The position numbers and the translations under genes are program-made. From Aphanomyces cochlioides (Eukaryota; Oomycota; Saprolegniomycetes; Saprolegniales; Verrucalvaceae): DNA of 64,000 nucleotides. The stretch lies in NCBI GenBank assembly GCA_019828595.1, contig JAHQRK010000008.1, positions 2,356,001 through 2,420,000 on the forward strand. The letters are read 5' to 3'. The notes under the pieces were generated by a model. It did no database searches, was not told the origin of the DNA, and was given only the letters and a program-made list of their open reading frames with translations. Shown here in pieces: positions 32,060-42,629 of this stretch (its first letter is position 1; each line of letters starts with the position of its first letter).

Positions 32060-32701
32060 GCGACGAATGGATTTGCCAATGCCCGGTGGACCAAATATTC
32101 GAATCCCATTTTCCATTGAGTCCTAAGCGCCCATAAGCTTCATTGTGTCTTCGCGGCGGTACATCATTTTTGTAAATGTGTTCTGACAACACAGTCCAGC
32201 GATGTCAAGGCCTTGCACCATGATAAACCCTTCGTCAGGCGCACTTTCGTCGAAGAAGTTTTCCTCGGCCTTGAAGTCGAGATTCTTCACTTCAACATTT
32301 TTGCGAGCTCGTTTTCGATGGCGCTCTTCTCCTGGAAGTTTCACGAGGATGTGGATCACATTGTCATCTTGGAGCTCACTCTTGAAACGTTGTCAATGAA
32401 ATTTGGTGAAATCAGCTCTGGATTCGTCCAATATATTCTCAATGACAGAGGGAATTCGGTCACCTTGCTCCAAAAGCTTCACCGACGGGTCTCTAGCTTG
32501 TAACCAGGTCTTCCCAGACTCGCGCCAGTTCGTTGCCGTGTTTGCGGCATAAAGGGTTAACGCATCGGCTTCGCAATCGACCCACATCGGTTTCTCTGCC
32601 TTGATCTTCTTCTTGAGATGGGCAAATCGGTCGTGATCGTCGATATCTACGACGAACGGGCTCCCGTCTCCAAGGATGACACACATTACCGACTTTGGCA
32701 A
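32060..32701 (-). pseudogene. CRN header and P-loop fragment, right arm
   Basis: Same header as in the left arm (start MPKSVMCVILGDG at 32701, break near 32395). On this strand it continues through the spacer with YRREDTMKLMGA, a stop, and then ENGIRIFGPPGIGKS, a P-loop, before being cut at the arm junction near 32060. It shows how far the original gene extended before the inversion. Confidence 0.75.
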
Positions 32702-32784
32702 AGTCCAAAATGCATCGAATCGCCGGATAATTATTTGGATTCTCGGTTTTCATTGTCGCATCGATATCCTTCATCGCGTTGGAG

Positions 32785-33394
32785 CAGAAAGACTATCCCT
32801 GCTGCTTTGTTGGACGACGAAGTGACTCGTGATCATCTAGTACTGCATTCGTTGGATGTGGATGGCTCAGGAATGTCCGTGCATGTCCCCAAGCTCAAGC
32901 CTAGCTACAAGTATATGGCCAATACCATGCACATTGGTTCCGCTGCTTCTGTGAATGTATCAATCATCAAGCCCATAGGTGAATTGATTTCTTCGAAAAA
33001 CATTTCATGTGTTTGCCGTTCATGTCTTGATCAAAGAAGGCTATGAAAATCATGTAGCGTTTGCAACAACACTGGCTCGGACAAGGGCAAATTTTAAACG
33101 AACTGCATCGTCCACCCTACCAAAAACCTCTTTACCTACGCATCGATCCAAAATGGACGACGAAACAATCGTTGGTGCAGAAATGGTCGAAATGAAGCTT
33201 TCATCATATTGGAAGTCAAAGGATTGGATCAAATGGACTTGCGCATTGAAAGGTCGGTTAACATCACATGTTCCTTCGAGGCCATGCCCATTCCATTCAT
33301 GACTCGTCCAGAAAATGGGCCCGCATGGTCTTGTCTGGCCAACTCATCGAACATTTTTACTTCGAAGTCTTTTGCTCGTTACCCCACTCGTTGA
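32785..33394 (+). pseudogene. SMYD-like pseudogene, right palindrome arm
   Basis: Mirror image of the left-arm copy on the plus strand, with the same lost NHSC motif. It differs by a 1-nt deletion near 33201 (a CC reduced to C) that moves GLDQMDL into another frame. Confidence 0.75.
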
Positions 33395-33794
33395 AAAGTG
33401 ATCACAGAAAAATAAAACCGATCACATGAATACTTGTCCAAGAAATTGATTTGTGTCTAGTCTACATCACCGTATGACACTGTGTCACTCGACGATACTC
33501 ATGGCTTGTCTTGTGATGAAGTTCGAATATTCTTGATGGCTTGGCAACCTCCATTTGTTCAAATTCGTCATTGTCGGGTCTTCACTGTAAACTTTCTCGC
33601 AATACTCGAGTCATCAGAAATACTGACAGTGCAGTCAGCAACTTGAGTTCGTCTTGTGTGTTTTGAGAACCAGGAACGTCCTCTAGCATCCTTCATGTGT
33701 TGAGTAAATTCATCTCGACATCCTACAAGCCACTAAACAACTCGCCCTGTCTTGTGTGGCACGACATGCCAAACGAAGTACTCGTTATTGCCCT

Positions 33795-35639
33795 TGTTCA
33801 AGACCATTCTCGTGCATTGACTCGTGCAAATTCGTCTGATTTCTCTTTGGCTACCAAGAATTTACAAGATTGACATATTATCAACGATCTCGCCCGTTTT
33901 GACAAGACATAAATCAGAGCGATGAGTTGAGTACAAAAAGAAAATTGGATTTGGCAGTCCATGAAAGATGAAGTGAAGATTGTCAAGTGGTGCAAGTCGT
34001 AACAAGGAGATTCCAGATTTGTGTGCTTCAGAGGGGTTTCGATGTTATCACAAATTGAAAGAAGAAATCGGACATCCAAATTGAGGTTCGATAGCAAGCG
34101 TTTTTCAAGCCGAGGTCGTATTTTGTGACTGTTCCATTTGACAAGTTTCTTCAAGATCATTCATCACGGTAGTTTGTTGGAGACACGATTGAAAGATGGG
34201 ATGTGCGACGAACAAAAGACCAAGCCAAGTTCCGCTGAACACCACATATTTCAATTCCATGAGTTATGGTCAAGTTATTATCGATTTGATACAAATTTTG
34301 GGTTGGTGCTCAATCGAATCGCGCCGGCAAATCGATCCGCAAACCGATCCCATAGATTTCATTGGCTGATTCGAAAAAAAGTACCATATTTTGTCAAATT
34401 AGTCGAAATGTTTCGATTATTAGCCAATCAAATGGCTTAGGGCTGGTCTGGATGCCGATCAATTTTTTATTCCATAAAACTGAAATGACATTTTGCAAAA
34501 TTTTTCCAATGTTCCAAATTCACAATTTTAAATGGAATAGTTGGAGAATTTGTTATTTGTCTGGATGCCACAACTTGTGGCCCAAAAGAAACTTCAACAT
34601 TACGATTGTTGTCATACTGCTGTGTCAGTCTCTTCCAACCGGAAACTTTGAAATGAGCCAGAGATGAGCAAGGCTCGATCACTGTCGCTTCTCAGAGTGT
34701 TAGAACATGCAACAGTGATAATATATAGTGTGTGCGTGTATTTTTGTAGAGATGACAAGCTGAATCTCAAGCTTGACTCGATCAGTGCGTTCATGACGAA
34801 AATATGTCATAAAAAATAGACCAATTTGGTCCATTTCTTTTATGGCATAATTTGGCCAAAACTCCAGAAAATTGTGACAAAAAATTCTTTGAGAAGGTGG
34901 AATCCAGACAGTCAAAACTGAAAATTATGGCATATTTCGAATTATGGCGTTTTTTGGCATTTTTATGCCATTTTTGATGACATCCAGACCCGCCAATAAA
35001 ACAAATTTGGAACGATTGAACAAACCGCGCCTAATTGGGAAATTTCCCCAAAAAGCACAATATTTCTGACATTTTTGTGAGATTTGCTGCATGCTTGTGC
35101 TTTCCTGTAATCACTGTCGCCGATGAAACAACTCGTGGCACCATACGACCACGAATTCATTGAAGATAGGCGAGATCCAGGCTAGCATGATTTCATTTCT
35201 CTTGACGCAACCACAAATTGTACGAATTCGATATCATCGGGTGTCTCACTGTGCAATTTCTCGCAACATTTCGGAAATTCATCCGACACTGAGAGAATAA
35301 TCAGCGACTTCAATTTCGTCTTGTGCGCCGTGTAGATTAAAGACATCCTCGCCTGGAGCGTCCTTGGCAATAAGATGAATGTTGTTGAGGAGTATTTCAA
35401 TCAGTTTCCGAAAACTGGCTCAACTACTAGAAGCGTTTTGCTATATCCTGAAGAATTTTCGACCCCAAAGTGCCAAGAATACCGCTTTGCCCAAGTGCGT
35501 TCGCAAAGAGGCATGCAGTACGATATCAGTGGGACTTGTTCGCGTGCCGTCAATGCAAGGCATGACTTTGATATCTTCATGGCAACTCCAATCGATCAAG
35601 GTCACTTTTGAAGTTGCTATATTAATACAACGAAATGAA
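33795..35639. other. Gene-free stretch with CRN debris
   Basis: Two tiny pieces resemble the CRN C-terminal end: DEVKIVKWCKS at about 33966-34002 and FVGDTIERWDVRRTKDQAKF at about 34168-34230 (plus strand). ATTGG sites occur near 34360-34440. Otherwise nothing recognisable; 34800-35000 is rich in repeated ttatggca/ttttggca words. Confidence 0.4.
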
Positions 35640-35880
35640 GAAGCGTGCTCGCAGTCGCGTCAATACTGCACAGCCGTATGAAGACGTCAGTTGGATCCCT
35701 CCAACCTCTGCTGTTGTCGAGCGATTCTTCTCTGGCGTGAAGTGCATGATCGGCTACTTGCGGAAGAGTATGGACAGCACCACGCGAGGTGACCATGTAC
35801 TTAAAGTTGAACTGGGACCTCGTGAGCCTGGGCAACGTCTCACAAGCCATCAAGTTGTCCAAAGTTACCGAAAAGGATAG
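35640..35880 (+). pseudogene. hAT transposase C-terminal fragment
   Basis: The frame contains VSWIPPTSAVVERFFSGVK followed by LRKSMDSTT and VLKVELG, matching the hAT dimerisation region (P.S...ER.FS......R..M.....). Only this part is clear; the preceding 260 bp, with frames such as LAQLLEAFCYILKNF, may be more of the same transposase but is too decayed to assign. Confidence 0.55.
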
Positions 35881-36527
35881 TCCGACTGCTCAGACGTCGC
35901 AAAACTCTTTCACGACAACAATAGATTGAATATTGTCAATGATTGATTGTACAAAGACTGGGGGTACAATCAATAAAACAATCTATATTGTAATACCACG
36001 CTCAGCGTGGTAAAGACCAAGTCAAGGTTGTCAAGTTTGAGAAATCGCTCGAGGAAGACGAAAAGACACAGCTGCTATTAGAACGATGGAAAGCATCATG
36101 GTGTTCAAAGTTTAGAAATAGCTATTTTGTGGTGTTCCAGCAGCCATGGCATCACAGCACGACAATGGCGCCTTCGACTTGGTCTATAGAGCTCAACTCT
36201 TTCTCGACGCCAATGCGACCGGAAAATTGGAATCTTGACATCCAATTGTGCACAGCAACCCAATAATTGCGATATACCTCGTTTCCAGAAGAAGTGAATC
36301 TCGGTGATGCGATCTTGAACACGTCGCCAATTGCATTAACTAGCGTTAGCTGTATGCATTGTGTCCTCATGGCCAAGGGCGTCCCATCGCTTTGTTTTAT
36401 ATATTTCACGGCAGGATCTTTAAAGGTTGTCGCCAGTTTTCCCTCTAGCCGCGCCAGTTTTTGTCCTTATTCGTTGTGATGAGACGAGAATTGATTGTCT
36501 ACTCCTTAATCATTTCGTCGAGGTTAG
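35881..36527. other. CRN tail fragment and flank
   Basis: The plus strand at about 36007-36060 reads KDQVKVVKFEKSLEEDEK, the CRN-family C-terminal end, with nothing before it. The rest of the stretch is probably the 3' side of the neighbouring minus-strand CRN pseudogene. Confidence 0.4.
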
Positions 36528-37675
36528 CTAAGGATTAGTTATCGTTTTTGTGGCATATCCATCAACCATCAACTGGCCGGAGTAAAAGTCATCAACTCTC
36601 ATTTTCTTGAAAGGCACTGCCAAGTACGGCAGAGGCAGGATAGCACCCTCCGGTGGATCCACGATAGTCGCCTTGATGAAATCGATTGCATTCTTTGGGT
36701 AATGGAACTCAACATGGGTCAGCACATTCTTGTCGCTAAGATAAGAGAAAAGCCAAACGCCGTTCAAATCGGTCAACAAACTCATCGGGTAACACTCGAG
36801 TGGGGCCTTGATGCTCGCACACACAAGTTGACCAATTGTTTGATTCACATGCTTTCTCTCGCTTTCTTCTTGACGTTCATTATGAGACAAAGACCAGCCA
36901 ACGGGATCAAACGTGGAGCATTCGCTCTGACGAGCAACACATCCGCAGTACCATGGAGTCCAAACGCAAGTCGCGGATCTTCAGTGTCGAGAACGGATTC
37001 ATCGTTCGCAATATGCACCAACGAAAACTTTTCCAACAGCGACGTCAGATGCGTTTTCAAATACGCCATGTACTGAGCTCTCTGGTCTTCATGGCTCTCA
37101 GTATACTCAACAATCCACTTGTAACCTGGAATTGAAGTATCAAGTGGTTCCTCCAATTCAAGGACGTTGACTTTCAAGGCCAAGTTTGTGAGGATTCGAT
37201 GCTTCTGCTCCGAATTCATGTCCGACAAATGCACTGACTGTTTCTCGTCGCGTTTCTTTAAGGCTTTCCTTAAACTTGCTTCCACAATGGCACCAAGCTC
37301 TTCAATGGACCACTCGCCAGTCGTAGGCATCTTGCGCGGAAGAACCACCAAAATATGAACTTAGATTCTCCTTCGGTGGATTATCATCATGAAAGTATTT
37401 GCCAAGTCTCGAAATTGCCTCCATCTTGTTTTCATCTCTGGAATACAGCGGCAAGACTGTATTTCCTTCGACGGGTTGGGCGAGACCTTCCAAATCAACG
37501 TCGGCGCCAGACAACCATGCATCCTTCTTCAATGCCAAATAAAGCTGTAGATCCATTGCACGTCCATTATAATCCGTTTTCTCTTTGATCAATTTCTTGA
37601 GACCATGGACAGTCTCGGAAGCCTCAATCTCGACGGGAAAGGGTTTTCTCTCGCCAACGACGACACACGACAGTT
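36528..37675 (-). pseudogene. Second-type CRN, header plus nuclease-like domain, frameshifted
   Basis: The minus strand starts with a canonical Crinkler header (SCVVVGERKPFPVEI, HGLKKLIKEKTD, LQLYLALKKDAWL, a classic LxLFLAK-type motif). After a frame change near 37357 comes LVVLPRKMPTTGEW. The next domain has no P-loop: it runs through SIEELGAIVEASL, a helical region, HGTADVLLV and LIPLAGLCLIMNVKKKA, resembling the D...(E)xK core of restriction-like CRN nucleases, then after a second frame change near 36875 NQTIGQLVCASIKA. It lacks an ATG at the header. It belongs to a different CRN class from the P-loop copies. Two breaks make it a pseudogene unless they are sequence errors. Confidence 0.7.
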
Positions 37676-37984
37676 AGAGCATATTTGGAAATGGACGTTG
37701 ACCGTTAGATCACTTACAATTTCTAGAAAACTGTACCTAGAAGATGTGTAGATAAAATGGACGACACGACAATTTTATCCGACAATTTTATGATTGGTCG
37801 AAAAGCATGAGAGTATGATATTCTCATTGACTTCGTCAACATAGAAATCGACACCCCTCGAGTTAAGGCCTCACATTCTAACTCTACTACACATGCTATG
37901 TGATTTCAGAAGACAATGTCTTGTGTCAGTACTATAGCTTTCAACTCAATATGATTAATTCAGCATGCAAACTAGTTAAGACTT

Positions 37985-38795
37985 TTGATCATTGATTGAG
38001 AGCACGTAGCGTGCATCAAGATCTCGCTCCAATATCGTCTGAAATTGAAGTGACTTTTGATACACGCTCTCGATCATGCCGTAGATAACGCAAGAGTCAT
38101 CTTTGAGACTCATTACAGTTGGTCGCATAGATTCAAGAACACCATAAGCGCTATATGCAAGTGAGAGTCTCGTGCAGAACGTAGAATACAGCTACTTGAT
38201 TTCGTTTATTGCGGTTTCTTTAACCATTATACTCAATCTGGATGACGGCCAGCCATGACAGATGAATTACTTCAAATTACAGTGTGTTTTGGAAACGTTA
38301 CGATTTTCACTCGTGGACATGCAGCTGGGCATAGAGAGTAATCATAAGAATAGAGAAACTGCAAAGATAGTTTTCATCGAAATATACATATGATTCTGGA
38401 TTCCACAGTGCGTTTTACTATTCATACTGTGTCTAGAGCATGTATCTAGATCTCGCTGCAAAATCAGGCGATTTTGAAGCCAACTTCGGATTCAGGCTTG
38501 GTGCGCTCAATTTTTGATCGAGAGCATCACACATACATCAAAGTGTCGCTCCAAAATCACGTAATATTTAAGCGGACATTGATCATGCAGTAAGATAAAC
38601 CAAGTATCTTTGAGACTCATCACCTTTGGTCACATTGTTTAAGGAGCGTCATATTAACCCTATATGACTATATGGCAATGAAGCGTCTTCTGCGGAATGT
38701 AGGATAAAGCTGCTTGATTTCATTCATTGAGGTTTCCTTTACCGTGAAGCTCAATCTGCACGACGATAGATCCATGACAGACCAATCACACAGTG
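37985..38795. repeat. Diverged tandem duplication, period about 520 bp
   Basis: Segments at about 37985-38275 and 38510-38795 share the same succession of words: tgatcgagagca..., ...tcgctccaa..., atctttgagactcat, ggtcgcat/ggtcacat, gcttgattt, ttgaggtttcctttacc and ctcaatctg. They are clearly homologous but diverged, and no open frame spans either. They may be an old noncoding transposon or a structured RNA region. Confidence 0.65.
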
Positions 38796-39174
38796 AGTTT
38801 TAGGGATTTAGCCAATCAAACGCTGTACATGTTAAATGTTAACGATATGTGTCTGCCGCGACAACCTCCTCGTCCAATCAAGTGTGAGGAATGAAATTTC
38901 GACCAATAAGCGAAAGATTTGGTGTCGGTTGTCCAATCACAAGTCTGAAATTTGTCGGTTTTTTGTCGTGTGTGTATATTATGTGAACATATTCGGGAAT
39001 GGGCATAGAGCGTCCAACCACTTAAACAGTTAATATGGCAGCAGATGGGATAAAGTTGCGAATAAACCACGCTGGTTTTCAATTTGCTATATTCTATCAG
39101 AGATACTAGGTTTTCCAGCTTATAACATTTCATAGACTTGATCCACTAGACTTTGCATTTTATGGCCACTTCAT
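38796..39174. other. Gene-free stretch with CCAAT cluster
   Basis: Five CCAAT pentamers near 38780-38940, spaced 27-61 bp apart, all in the same orientation. Nothing else recognisable. Confidence 0.4.
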
Positions 39175-39770
39175 GGTCGCTTGACGATTAATATGAAGAC
39201 GACGAGCTCTTTGCAAGCGTCCAACGATGTCTGGTGTCTACGAAGACAGCAGTCGATCAAAAGTATCACTTTGCTGGGTGTATAGTAATTTTGGATGTTT
39301 GGCAAGACGGTGTCGATATTCGTCCACAAATATTGAAGAATGGTTTTGATACCACAGCGTTTTGACCTCCATGAAAGGCATTGCCGCGCTCTTCGACGTC
39401 CACTATCTTTTATCCAGCCAAGGATCTTTCAGACGAATCTTCACGAGTCAGTCCATGGCATAAATGGCCAAAGACAAAAGCGCCGACGACAGTATTCGCT
39501 TGGCTTATTGCATGACTAACGGGCGATGGGACCATCCACGTACTGGTTGGACTGCTGAGATCGATTTCATTGAACAGATGAAGATCTGGTATGGAAACTT
39601 GGCGATGCATTGGAGCTGGTGGCTTTGAGATTTTCGTGGCGGTTCCAAACGATCTGGATGACATTGTTCAAGGAAAATTGCCGGACTGGTATCCTGGCGA
39701 CACGGAGGAAAGATGGGATTTCCTCGACCAAGTCAAAATTGTCCAGCTTAACAAAACACAGGGGAATAGC
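39175..39770 (+). pseudogene. CRN-family C-terminal pseudogene
   Basis: Successive plus-strand frames match the later half of the P-loop CRN family: LDDYQYEDDELFASVQ and DQKYHFAGC (39185-39290), IRLAYCMTNGRW and WTAEIDFIEQMK (39495-39590), then GFEIFVAVPNDLDDIVQGKL and DQVKIVQLNKTQ (39615-39765). The segment with the nuclease-like LDLVCL and FVQVT motifs is deleted, and several stops occur. The LINE begins almost directly after its end. Confidence 0.7.
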
Positions 39771-39837
39771 TCCGTCCGGTATTCAAACGCCATAAATTCC
39801 CAAATTTGCTGTGTGACCCACAAGTGGTACTCCGCAC

Positions 39838-42492
39838 ATGGGCGCATCGGACCCTCCGCCAGACCCGCCGCTGGCAAACGAGACACCGCCTCAACCTCGG
39901 CCGCCAGCAGCACCACCGGATCAAGATCTACTTCCTAACCCGACTTGCGTGCTGTCCCCACCCCGGCGCCATAGTCAACGACTCCGCCTGCGGCAACAGA
40001 CAATAGCATCACCACCACCCGTACAACTCCCGGCAGTCGATGCCACCTCCACCATCCCCCCTGCAACTTCCCAGTCCTCCAGCAACCATACCGAAGACCT
40101 ATCCAACAGGCGCGACCCACCGCCACCACGCCACAAGGCCACAGCAGACCCAGCATCGCTGGCCTGTCAGGCCCAACACCCTCCCTCACCTCCCTCCTCT
40201 ACCAACCCACCTGGCAGCTGGCTTGACGAGCCACATCCTCAGACCACCTCACCAGCACGTCCCTTCAGGGAGCATCAACACCAATGGCTCTTTCCGCTCT
40301 TCCAACGACCACTGCCTCTTCTTTTTCCTCTCTTTACATCCCTGTCCCACACGCCGTCGGCATCACCTCCTTCCCCCAACTCCAGTTTTCAACCCGACGT
40401 ACCCATGCCACCCGCCTCGACACCGCCCCCGGCCCAAGAAGCACCAGCTGGTACCCCACCCACACAGGCCGCTCAGGCTCCTGCCGCTCATCCGACCGCA
40501 GATCCAACACTAGCTGCTGCAACCAGCACTACGCAGCCTGAGGCCTCAGTACCGAGTACGTCAGACCCACGCTCTATCATTTCAATTGAAGACTATCGCA
40601 AACGCAAACGCGATGAGGATGTGGACAGTGGCTCTTCAAAGCGCGTTGCACCCATTACCCCACCGGTCGCTGCTCCGTCAACACTACCTCCCGCGCTGCC
40701 AGCACCCACGCCAACACGCGCGGCAACCCCTCACAATGCAAACACCATGGCGGACACGCATCAAGATGAAGATATGCAGGAGCCTGAGCCACACGGCACG
40801 TCCCAAGACCAGCAGCCCTCTGGCGCATCTCCCTCTCCCAAACGCCCGGGCCTTGAAGAAATTCGTAATGAGTGCCATCCGCCCACACTCTATGAGAACG
40901 ACGCCATTTTCTGGGATGCTGAAGACGAACTTTTCCCTGTGCTCACAGATGAAGAGATCAACAATATCGAAACCGCTTTTGCGCAATCCACCAACACACT
41001 CTTGTTCCATCTCAATCCCGACGACGCCTCAAGATACAACATCCTCAACTTCCGCGAAGAAATCACATCCGACTGCAAGTATTTTTTCAACATTACGTTT
41101 CCCATGCCTCTCACAGGCTCGGCCTCGGTCCTGATGGGTACACCCAATGAGCGCCATATTGAGGCCTGGTCGGTGGCCAAACGTGGATACATGCTCTTGC
41201 CTAAGGCATGATTATGGTCTCTTACCAACACGCGGCCAACACCGATCCTCCCAGAGTCTCAATCAGCTGGAATACTCCAACACTGACTACATGTCTCCAA
41301 ACGACCTTCGCAAGGCCTTCCGCGCACTGGGCGCTCCTGATTACATTGTCTGCAGTCACTCCAGAAATGGAGACAACACGCGCCGCACGGAACGCTGGCC
41401 CAGCATCGGATGTATCAACCGTCGGACCGACAAACTCTTCAAATTCCGTGTGATGTTCCCCAATCAAGCTCTCACAGAACTGGTTTATGCCAATTACCAT
41501 GCCCTCCGACGCTCCCAAGGCACGCATGAAGACGTTCCTAACTCCCTTCAACTTCGACCGCTCAGCGAGCTCCACTGGGATCAGCCCTCTCAAATCTTCT
41601 ATAACCCTGTCCTTCCGTCCAACAGTCACCTCCGTGACACGAAACTTCGCCTGTCTCCCATTCCTCCAACCATCCGGGCAGCGGACATTGCCATCGTGCT
41701 AACAGAACAAGTCTTTGACAAAACTGATGTGGACATCACGGGCACAGTTGCCACAATTACATTTTACAACTCGGAAATCCGTGATATTGCCTGGCAAGCA
41801 TGGCGCACTGACCCCTTGGTCGTTCGAGGCTATGTCCTCGCAGTCTCGGCCTCACCGGCCCGCTTCAGCGACCGCCGCCATCTTCAGCGCTCCTTACCTG
41901 CCATGAATGTGGTCGTCTTGGCCATAAAGCCTCCGAATGCACCGTTTTTCAAGAACTCGATGACCATGGTCGACCACTACGACCACAAGCTGCACCAGCT
42001 CCCAACACTCCCTATGACCCCCGACGAGACACCAGACCTAGCCAAGCACGCTCGGGCCGCAGCCGCTCCACTCCCTCGGCGCCACAGAAAGGCCGTAGCG
42101 CCAGTCACGGCCCAACCCATGTGGTGTCCACCAAGCCTACAGGTCCTGCAGGCAATGCTCTGACATTCTCCGATGTTCGACGGCTGCAAGAACGTTTTCT
42201 TCGAGTGGAAGCGGAAACTAAACGCCATAGTGACGAACTCGCTAAGGTCAAGGCGGAAAACATGGCCCAAAAAGCGCAACTCGAAGAACAAGCAGCGCAA
42301 CTGGCTACTCATGCAGCGCAACACGCGACCACCGATCATGCGCTGGAGGAGCAAGCACGCGTGCAAGCCCAAGCAGCAGAGGATCGCCTAGCCATGAAGG
42401 CCAACATCGCTCAAGCCATTGCACGACTCACGCAAGCCGCGTCAGCTCCAGCTCCGTCTGCTCCACCCGCTAATAACCCTCAGCGAAACTAA
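39838..42492 (+). pseudogene. LINE ORF1, two frame changes
   Basis: Three overlapping frames make one protein: 39838-41211 (about 240 proline/alanine/threonine-rich residues, then an acidic part with AEDELFPVLTDEEINNIETAF), 41147-42163 (globular, with SPNDLRKAFRALGAPDY and LRLSPIPPTIRAADIAIV) and 42121-42492 (heptad-like coiled coil LAKVKAENMAQKAQLEEQAA). ORF1 proteins of LINEs bind RNA and form trimers through coiled coils; here no zinc knuckle is visible, so the RNA-binding part is inferred. The shifts lie near 41240 and 42050. Confidence 0.65.
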
Positions 42493-42629
42493 AGCAAGGG
42501 CGTCGCATTCGGCCGCCGGCGTCCTTTTACCTTCCCAGGCCGTTTATATACACATGGTTACTCCTCCTATCATTCCTCTTTACTGGTGTAACCGCATCAC
42601 ATTCTCACTCGCACACTCTCCAACATGCC

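Larger units (their letters stand above)
30500..33794. repeat. Large inverted repeat (palindrome), about 1.55-kb arms
   Basis: The left arm (about 30500-32058) and right arm (about 32242-33794) are reverse complements around an axis near 32150, with a spacer of about 183 bp (32059-32241). I noticed only two differences: a 6-bp duplication (tactag) near the left outer end and a 1-nt deletion in the right arm near 33201. Each arm carries a SMYD fragment and a CRN header fragment. The spacer continues the right-arm CRN as far as its P-loop region, so the right arm looks original and the left arm the copy. Assembly fold-back must be excluded. Confidence 0.9.

Noticed and set aside
30500..33794. 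Palindrome as a fold-back transposon or Helitron
   Set aside because: No terminal motifs or target duplication seen at the outer edges, and the arms contain gene fragments; inverted duplication fits better.
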